From contig NZ_CP023407.1 in assembly GCF_003665435.1 (NCBI RefSeq), positions 5,877,501 to 5,941,500 on the forward strand: 64,000 nucleotides of DNA, read 5' to 3'. The notes beneath the pieces are model-generated. The model was not told the origin of the DNA. It did no database searches and saw only the letters and a list, made by a program, of their open reading frames with translations. Positions 58,394 through 64,000 of the stretch are shown one piece after another. A program made the translations under genes and the position numbers. The stretch comes from Streptomyces fungicidicus (GTDB taxonomy: Bacteria > Actinomycetota > Actinomycetes > Streptomycetales > Streptomycetaceae). Within the stretch, counting starts at the first letter, position 1; the number at the start of each line of letters is the position of its first letter.

Positions 58394-58519
58394 ATGTGAC
58401 CGGCGAGCGGTCCCCGCGCGGGGACGCCCGGCGCCCGTGTTCGAGAATGGTGCGTTTGGGGCCGGTGCGGTCATCGGCCCCTTGCACACGCAAGAGCACA
58501 GCAAGAAGGGCAAGTCCTC

Positions 58520-59524
58520 GTGGCACGGATCTCGACCTGGGTGGGCATCGCGCTGGCGGGGGCGCTGACGCTCTCCCTCGCCGGATGCAGCAGTACCGGC
58601 GGCAAACGGGCGGAGGACGCCCGGGCGGCCGCCGCGGCGGAGGGGAAGGCGGCGGTGAACACCCCCCGCTGGACCTTCGCGATGATCACCCACGCGGGCG
58701 ACGGCGACACCTTCTGGGACATCGTCCAGAGCGGCGCGAAGCAGGCCGCCGTGAAGGACAACATCCGCTTCCTCTACTCCCACGACGACGAGGGCCAGCA
58801 GCAGGCGCAGCTGGTGGACGCGGCCGTCGACAAGAAGGTGGACGGCATCATCGTCACCCTGGCCAAGCCGGACGCCGTGAAGGCGTCCCTGGCCAGGGCC
58901 CGCGAGGCCGGCATCCCGGTGGTCACCGTGAACAGCGGCTCGGCCGAGTCGAAGGAGTTCGGGGCGCTCACCCACATCGGCCAGGACGAGACCGTCGCCG
59001 GTGAGGCCGTCGGCGAGGAACTGAACGGGCGGGGCCGCGAGAAGGCCCTGTGCGTCCTGCACGAACAGGGCAACGTCGGTCACGAGCAGCGCTGCGACGG
59101 CGTGGCGAAGACCTTCGACGGCACGCTGGTCCGGCTGCACGTCAACGGCACGAGCATGCCCGACGTGCAGTCGGCGATCGAGGCCCGGCTGCAGTCCGAC
59201 CCCGGCCTGGACGCCGTCGTCACCCTGGGCGCCCCCTACGCCGACACCGCGGTGAAGGCCCGCGAGGGCGCGGGCAGCGACGCCGAGATCGACACCTTCG
59301 ACCTGAACGCCAAGGTCGCCGCGGGCCTGGAGGACGGCAGCCTCGGCTTCGCCGTCGACCAGCAGCCCTACCTCCAGGGCTACCAGGCGGTCGACCTGCT
59401 GTGGCTGTACCGCTACAACGCCGACGTCCTCGGCGGCGGCCGGCCGGTGCTCACCGGGCCGCAGATCGTCACCGGTGACGACGCCGCCGAGCTGCGGGAG
59501 TACACCCGGCGGGGCACCCGATGA
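58520..59524 (+). CDS. Sugar ABC transporter, substrate-binding lipoprotein
   Basis: This 334-residue periplasmic-binding-protein-like lipoprotein has a type II signal with the lipobox SLAGCSST (Cys near residue 23). The mature protein has the class I sugar-binding fold: AMITHAGDGDTFWDIVQSGA, VDKKVDGIIVTLAKPDAV, GIPVVTVNSGSAESKEFG and LGFAVDQQPYLQGYQAVDLL. It belongs to the ribose/fructose-type pentose and inositol binders. GTG at 58520 has GAAGGG upstream. It is the first gene of a coupled ABC operon. Confidence 0.9.
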   Translation: MARISTWVGIALAGALTLSLAGCSSTGGKRAEDARAAAAAEGKAAVNTPRWTFAMITHAGDGDTFWDIVQSGAKQAAVKDNIRFLYSHDDEGQQQAQLVDAAVDKKVDGIIVTLAKPDAVKASLARAREAGIPVVTVNSGSAESKEFGALTHIGQDETVAGEAVGEELNGRGREKALCVLHEQGNVGHEQRCDGVAKTFDGTLVRLHVNGTSMPDVQSAIEARLQSDPGLDAVVTLGAPYADTAVKAREGAGSDAEIDTFDLNAKVAAGLEDGSLGFAVDQQPYLQGYQAVDLLWLYRYNADVLGGGRPVLTGPQIVTGDDAAELREYTRRGTR

Positions 59525-60564
59525 GCGCGACGACCTCCGACACCGCTGATGAAAGGTTTCTGCGCCTGCCGTCCCCGCTCCGGCGGCTGCTGAGCCGCCC
59601 CGAGCTGGGCTCCGTGGTCGGCGCGATCGCCGTCTTCTGCTGCTTCGCCCTCGTCGCCGACAGCTTCCTGCGCGCCTCCAGCCTCGGCACCGTCCTGTAC
59701 GCGTCCTCCGTCATCGGCATCATGGCCGTCCCGGTGGCGCTGCTGATGATCGGCGGCGAGTTCGACCTGTCGGCCGGCGTGCTGGTGACCTCGTCGGCGC
59801 TGGTGTCGTCGATGTTCAGCTACCAGGCGACCGCCAACGTCTGGGTCGGCGTCGGCGTGTCCCTGCTGGTCACGCTCGCGGTCGGCGCCTTCAACGGCAT
59901 CATGCTGGCCCGCACCCGGCTGCCCAGCTTCATCGTCACGCTCGGCACCTTCCTGATGCTGACGGGGATGAACCTGGGCTTCACCAAGCTGATCAGCGGC
60001 ACCGTCTCCACCAAGACCGTCGCCGACATGGAGGGCTTCACGAGCGCACGGGCGCTGTTCGCCTCCACCGTCACCGTCGGCGGCATGCACATCAAGGTGA
60101 CCGTCCTGTGGTGGCTCGCGCTGGTCGCCGTCGGCAGCTGGATCCTGCTGCGCACCCGCGCCGGCAACTGGATCTTCGCGGTCGGCGGCAACGAACAGGC
60201 CGCGCGCGCCGTGGGCGTCCCCGTGACCCGGACCAAGACCGTCCTCTACATGGGCGTCGCCCTCGGCGCCTGGATCTGCGGCCAGCACCTGCTCTTCAGC
60301 TACGACGTCGTCCAGTCCGGCGAGGGCGTCGGCAACGAGCTGATCTACATCATCGCGGCCGTCATCGGCGGCTGTCTGATCACCGGCGGCCACGGCAGCG
60401 CGGCCGGCTCGGCGGTCGGCGCCCTGATCTTCGGCATGACCAGCAAGGGCATCGTCTTCGCCGAGTGGAACCCCGACTGGTTCAAGTTCTTCCTCGGAGC
60501 GATGCTGCTCCTCGCCACCCTGCTCAACACCTGGGTGCGCCGCCGCGCGGAGGCCTCGAAATGA
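59521..60564 (+). CDS. Sugar ABC transporter, permease
   Basis: This 347-residue RbsC-type permease has about eight to ten membrane helices. The characteristic segments are GIMAVPVALLMIGGEFDLSA, PSFIVTLGTFLMLTGMNLGF, AVGGNEQAARAVGVPVTRTK (the family loop AVGGNxxAARxxGI that meets the ATPase) and IIAAVIGGCLITGGHGSAAG. It overlaps the upstream lipoprotein gene and the downstream ATPase gene by ATGA each. Confidence 0.92.
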   Translation: MSATTSDTADERFLRLPSPLRRLLSRPELGSVVGAIAVFCCFALVADSFLRASSLGTVLYASSVIGIMAVPVALLMIGGEFDLSAGVLVTSSALVSSMFSYQATANVWVGVGVSLLVTLAVGAFNGIMLARTRLPSFIVTLGTFLMLTGMNLGFTKLISGTVSTKTVADMEGFTSARALFASTVTVGGMHIKVTVLWWLALVAVGSWILLRTRAGNWIFAVGGNEQAARAVGVPVTRTKTVLYMGVALGAWICGQHLLFSYDVVQSGEGVGNELIYIIAAVIGGCLITGGHGSAAGSAVGALIFGMTSKGIVFAEWNPDWFKFFLGAMLLLATLLNTWVRRRAEASK

Positions 60565-61355
60565 CACGGAGCGACACCCGTACGCCCCTCGTGGAGCTGT
60601 CCGGCGTCGGCAAGCACTACGGCAACGTCCGCGCCCTCGAGGGCGTGTCGCTGGAGGTGCACGCGGGTGAGATCACCTGCGTGCTGGGCGACAACGGCGC
60701 CGGGAAGTCCACCCTGATCAAGATCATCGCGGGGCTGCACCGGCACGACGGCGGCACCCTCGCCCTCGACGGCGAGGAGACCCGTCTGTCCTCCCCGCGC
60801 GAGGCCCTGGACCGGGGCATCGCCACCGTCCACCAGGACCTGGCCGTCGTCCCCCTGATGCCGGTCTGGCGGAACTTCTTCCTCGGCTCCGAGCCGCGCA
60901 GGGGCACCGGCCCCTTCAAGCGCATGGACACCGACCTGATGCGCCGCACCACCCGGGCGGAACTCCTGCGCATGGGCATCGACCTGCGCGACGTCGACCA
61001 GCCCATCGGCACCCTCTCCGGAGGCGAACGCCAGTGCGTGGCGATCGCCCGCGCGGTGTACTTCGGCGCGAAGGTCCTCGTCCTGGACGAGCCCACGGCG
61101 GCACTGGGCGTGAAGCAGTCGGGAGTGGTCCTCAGATATGTGACGGCGGCCCGCGACCAGGGCCTGGGCGTCGTCTTCATCACCCACAACCCGCACCACG
61201 CGTACCTGGTGGGCGACAGGTTCGTCCTGCTCAAGCGCGGCACGATGGCCGGCAACCACACACGCGACGACATCACCCTGGACGAGCTGACGAACCAGAT
61301 GGCGGGCGGCACGGAGCTCGACGCCCTGCGGCACGAGCTGCGCCGCACCCCGTAG
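60561..61355 (+). CDS. Sugar ABC transporter, single-domain ATPase
   Basis: This 264-residue ATPase has Walker A CVLGDNGAGKSTLIKIIAGL, Q-loop ATVHQDLAVVPLM, signature GTLSGGERQCVAIARAVYFG, Walker B KVLVLDEPTAALGVKQS and the His switch VVFITHNPHHAYLVGDR. Ribose-type systems usually carry a double-length ATPase (RbsA, about 500 residues); this one has a single nucleotide-binding domain, as in FrcA of fructose systems, so it must act as a dimer. It ends the coupled transporter operon. Confidence 0.92.
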   Translation: MTRSDTRTPLVELSGVGKHYGNVRALEGVSLEVHAGEITCVLGDNGAGKSTLIKIIAGLHRHDGGTLALDGEETRLSSPREALDRGIATVHQDLAVVPLMPVWRNFFLGSEPRRGTGPFKRMDTDLMRRTTRAELLRMGIDLRDVDQPIGTLSGGERQCVAIARAVYFGAKVLVLDEPTAALGVKQSGVVLRYVTAARDQGLGVVFITHNPHHAYLVGDRFVLLKRGTMAGNHTRDDITLDELTNQMAGGTELDALRHELRRTP

Positions 61356-61537
61356 GCCCGGTCGTCACGTTCCCGCCTGCCGCGCTCCGGGCGGACGCCG
61401 GTAATGCGACGACGAAGCCCAGGGGCGCGGGGCGCCGCGCGACCGGCGCCCACGCACCCGCGTCCGGCGATGATCCGCACCACGCACCCCGGGATCCGTT
61501 CGGCACCCGGCGGAGCCGTGCGGCAGAATCGCACCCG

Positions 61538-62680
61538 ATGAGCACCTACCGCGACTTCACCGCCCCCATCGGCTCCCGGCGCGCCCCGGTCCTGAGAACC
61601 GTCGGCACCCGGGAGCGCCGCTCCCACCTGACGGCGCCGCGCGTCCCGACGGTGGGCATCGACATCGGCGGCACCAAGGTGATGGCGGGCGTCGTCGACG
61701 CCGACGGCAACATCCTGGAGCGGCTGCGCACGGAGACCCCGGACAAGTCCAAGAGCCCGAAGGTCGTCGAGGACACCATCGTCGAACTCGTGCTGGACCT
61801 GTCCGACCGGCACGACGTGCACGCGGTCGGCATCGGCGCGGCCGGCTGGGTCGACGCCGACCGCAACCGCGTGCTGTTCGCCCCCCACCTGTCCTGGCGC
61901 AACGAACCGCTGCGCGACCGCCTCGCCGGCCGCCTCGCGGTCCCGGTCCTGGTCGACAACGACGCGAACTCCGCCGCCTGGGCCGAGTGGCGCTTCGGCG
62001 CCGGACGCGGCGAGGACCACCTCGTCATGATCACGCTCGGCACCGGCATCGGCGGCGCCATCCTGGAGGACGGCCAGGTCAAACGCGGCAAGTACGGGGT
62101 GGCCGGCGAGTTCGGCCATATGCAGGTCGTCCCCGGCGGCCACCGCTGCCCCTGCGGCAACCGCGGCTGCTGGGAGCAGTACAGCTCCGGCAACGCGCTG
62201 GTCCGCGAGGCGCGCGAGCTGGCCGCCGCCGACTCCCCGGTCGCCTACGGGATCATCGAGCACGTCAAAGGGAACATCGCCGACATCACCGGCCCGATGA
62301 TCACCGAGCTGGCCCGCGAGGGCGACGCCATGTGCATCGAGCTGCTCCAGGACATCGGCCAGTGGCTCGGCGTCGGCATCGCCAACCTCGCCGCCGCCCT
62401 CGACCCGTCCTGCTTCGTCATCGGCGGGGGCGTCTCCGCCGCCGACGACCTGCTCATCGGCCCCGCGCGGGACGCCTTCAAACGGCACCTCACCGGCCGC
62501 GGCTACCGCCCCGAGGCCCACATCGTCCGCGCCCAGCTCGGCCCCGAGGCCGGCATGGTCGGCGCCGCCGACCTCGCCCGGCTGGTCGCCCGCCGCTTCC
62601 GCCGCGCCAAGCGCCGCCGCGTCGAACGCTACGAGCGGTTCGCCGAGGCGCGCCGCGGCACCACCCAGGAGTCGCTGTGA
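61538..62680 (+). CDS. ROK-family sugar kinase (glucokinase-like)
   Basis: This 380-residue ROK protein has an unusual N-terminal extension of about 38 residues, then the ATP-binding VPTVGIDIGGTKVMAGVVDA. The substrate site VDNDANSAAWAEWRFGAGRG follows, then GHMQVVPGGHRCPCGNRGCW with the zinc-binding CxCGxxGC motif, and GVGIANLAAALDPSCFVIGG. It phosphorylates a hexose at the 6-position. No HTH is present, so it is a kinase and not a ROK repressor. It lies 182 bp after the transporter operon, in a gap that holds only a promoter region, and is coupled to the next gene (GTGA). Confidence 0.92.
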   Translation: MSTYRDFTAPIGSRRAPVLRTVGTRERRSHLTAPRVPTVGIDIGGTKVMAGVVDADGNILERLRTETPDKSKSPKVVEDTIVELVLDLSDRHDVHAVGIGAAGWVDADRNRVLFAPHLSWRNEPLRDRLAGRLAVPVLVDNDANSAAWAEWRFGAGRGEDHLVMITLGTGIGGAILEDGQVKRGKYGVAGEFGHMQVVPGGHRCPCGNRGCWEQYSSGNALVREARELAAADSPVAYGIIEHVKGNIADITGPMITELAREGDAMCIELLQDIGQWLGVGIANLAAALDPSCFVIGGGVSAADDLLIGPARDAFKRHLTGRGYRPEAHIVRAQLGPEAGMVGAADLARLVARRFRRAKRRRVERYERFAEARRGTTQESL

Positions 62681-63255
62681 GCGGCGAGTTCCCCCAGCAG
62701 GCGGACCTCCCGGGCGCGCCCCGCCCGGCCGAGGACCGGCGGCACATGATCCGCCGCAGGGCGCTCACCCTGCTGATCATCGTGCTGCTCATCGGCATCC
62801 CGGCCGGGTACCTGGTGATCTCCGCGAACCAGAGCCGGGCCAGCGGCAAGGACAAGGAGGCGAAGTACTCCGCGACCGGCCTGACCGAGGGCTGGCCGTC
62901 GAAGGTGCAGCGCCGTCTCTACCAGGTGCCCGTGCCGCACCCCGCCTGGTGGGTGGCGTCCTACGAGACCAACAACTGGAAGACCAGCCGCCTCTACGTC
63001 GAGTTCGAGACCACGGACGCGGGTCTGAGCGCCTTCCTGACCAGCCTGGGAGTGCGGCAGGACGCGCTGAAGCGCGACGACCTCACCATCGGCGCGCGCG
63101 ACCGGGAGGTCACCGGCTGGAACTTCGAGGGGCCCGGCACCTGGTCGGGCTTCGTCCACGAGCAGGAGAACCCCGCGCCCACCCACGACGTGGTCGTCAA
63201 CCACAACAAGCCGGGCTATCCCCGGGTGTACGTGGTCTCCCGCACCGTGCCCTGA
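62677..63255 (+). CDS. Membrane-anchored hypothetical protein
   Basis: This 192-residue protein has a cytoplasmic N-terminus, one membrane helix ALTLLIIVLLIGIPAGYLVI near residues 28-47, and an exported domain with WWVASYETNNWKTSRLYVEF, ETTDAGLSAFLTSLGVR and GWNFEGPGTWSGFVHEQEN. No family is recognised. It overlaps the sugar kinase gene by GTGA and is probably co-transcribed with it. It looks like a lone sensor or scaffold rather than an enzyme. Confidence 0.78.
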   Translation: MSGEFPQQADLPGAPRPAEDRRHMIRRRALTLLIIVLLIGIPAGYLVISANQSRASGKDKEAKYSATGLTEGWPSKVQRRLYQVPVPHPAWWVASYETNNWKTSRLYVEFETTDAGLSAFLTSLGVRQDALKRDDLTIGARDREVTGWNFEGPGTWSGFVHEQENPAPTHDVVVNHNKPGYPRVYVVSRTVP

Positions 63256-63352
63256 CCCCGCACGCGGGCCGGCCGCCGGGGCCGGTTGTCAGACCCCGCC
63301 CGTAGAGTCGGAGACGACTGGCCGGACACAGGGGCGGGAGGTGACAGGACGT

Positions 63353-64000
63353 ATGAGCGAGCGGACCACGGCGGCCGCAGCGGGCCCGGCCGCGCCCGGC
63401 GGGACGGCGGGGGAGGACCCTTCCGTCCGGCTCGCGGCCGTCTTCCTGCCCGCGCCCCTCCCGCGCGACGGACGGATCGCCTTCTACGACCCCGCCGGCG
63501 GCCCCGGCGAGCCGCCGCCGCCCCCTGGCGGAACCGGCACCACCGGGCCCGCGCGGCACACCGAACTCACCGTCGTCCGCCCGCACGGCACGGGGGTGCG
63601 GCGGCGGACCACCACGGCCCTCTCCCTCCCCGTCGACGAGGCGCTGCCGCTGCTGGTCCGCGCCCGTCACGATCCCGCCGCCCACCCCGCCACCGCCTGC
63701 TGGGGAGCGGCCGCCCTGCACGCGCTGCGGCTCACCGCCCGCGGCCGGCTGCTGCCCGGCCTGACCGCCGCCGGACACGACGCCTGGCGCGCCGGCCCCC
63801 TCGAACCGGACGACGTGGCGCACCTGCGCGCGGTGGCCGCCGCCCTGCCGTACGAGGGCCACGCCGTCCCGCTGCCGGGACCGGGACCCGTCCGGCTGCC
63901 CCGGCCGGAGGCGCTGGTGCGCGCCTTCCTGGACGCGGTCACCGACACCCTGCCCCGCACCCCGGCCGCGGCGTACGCCTCGGGAGCGCCGTTCGCCGCG
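63353..64000 (+). CDS. N-terminus of probable SNF2/DEAD-type helicase (cut by window end)
   Basis: An open frame of 216 codons runs from ATG 63353 off the window end. Residues ERTTAAAAGPAAPGG are low-complexity, followed by SVRLAAVFLPAPLPRDGRIA and LSLPVDEALPLLVRARHDPA, then LHALRLTARGRLLPGLTAAG. From memory this resembles the long N-terminal region of Streptomyces SNF2-related helicases, but no helicase motif lies inside the window, so the assignment is tentative. An in-frame GTG at 63341 with GGGAGG upstream is an alternative start. Confidence 0.6.
   Translation, partial: MSERTTAAAAGPAAPGGTAGEDPSVRLAAVFLPAPLPRDGRIAFYDPAGGPGEPPPPPGGTGTTGPARHTELTVVRPHGTGVRRRTTTALSLPVDEALPLLVRARHDPAAHPATACWGAAALHALRLTARGRLLPGLTAAGHDAWRAGPLEPDDVAHLRAVAAALPYEGHAVPLPGPGPVRLPRPEALVRAFLDAVTDTLPRTPAAAYASGAPFAA

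Overview
The window is a piece of a Streptomyces chromosome. The evidence is very high GC content with G/C-rich third codon positions, many GTG starts, translationally coupled genes with 4-nt ATGA/GTGA overlaps, whole families typical of the genus (LAL/LuxR regulators, WhiJ-type XRE plus DUF397 pairs, SARP-free small secreted hydrolases, RNase Sa), and a purine/glyoxylate gene order that, from memory, resembles the S. coelicolor SCO618x-SCO626x region.

Layout. (1) 1-6.4 kb: glycan cluster with a GmhB-like HAD phosphatase (cut by the window start), two GT9 heptosyltransferase-type, one GT4 and two GT2 glycosyltransferases in one coupled operon, then a convergent polysaccharide pyruvyl transferase. 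(2) 6.7-16.1 kb: an AlkZ-like DNA glycosylase, a secreted trypsin-like protease, two LuxR-type regulators (one giant LAL) and a coupled pair of acyl-CoA synthetases. (3) 16.2-25.3 kb: glyoxylate and urate assimilation (gcl, tartronate semialdehyde reductase, hyi, uraD, uraH, uricase, 8-oxoguanine deaminase) with two small genes between them. (4) 25.3-45.7 kb: accessory block with two secreted cell-wall hydrolases, a thioesterase, a mosaic island (27.7-33.6 kb), ankyrin/HEAT protein, MBL-fold enzyme, aminotransferase and HxlR regulator, VWA protein pair, two divergent NIS siderophore synthetases and a HipA-like kinase. (5) 45.7-52.2 kb: malate synthase, MobA-like nucleotidyltransferase, IclR (AllR-like) regulator, allantoinase and allantoicase. 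(6) 52.2-56.4 kb: SDR, RNase Sa, two-component system, thioesterase. (7) 56.5-64 kb: sugar uptake locus (Gfo/Idh/MocA dehydrogenase, GntR, ABC transporter, ROK kinase) and the start of a probable SNF2-type helicase.

How the parts fit. Blocks 3 and 5 form one pathway: urate to 5-hydroxyisourate, OHCU, allantoin, allantoate and ureidoglycolate, with the released glyoxylate going either to tartronate semialdehyde and glycerate or to malate. The same operator elements (TTCC-N7-GGAA, and TCAACA-type inverted repeats) recur at the gcl, hyi, aceB, iclR and allB promoters and partly at uraD, so the IclR protein at 48629-49411 is the likely common regulator.

The most unusual stretch is 27.8-33.6 kb. 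Two near-identical 600-bp direct repeats about 4 kb apart flank an XRE regulator broken by an IS5-type element, the C-terminal tip of a DddA/SCP1.201-like DNA deaminase toxin cut off from its carrier, an intact likely immunity gene of lower GC, and further HEAT-like proteins. The IS transposase itself carries an internal inversion. A second small oddity is a 126-138 bp tandem repetition of the 3' end of a GT9 gene at 3.2-3.6 kb.
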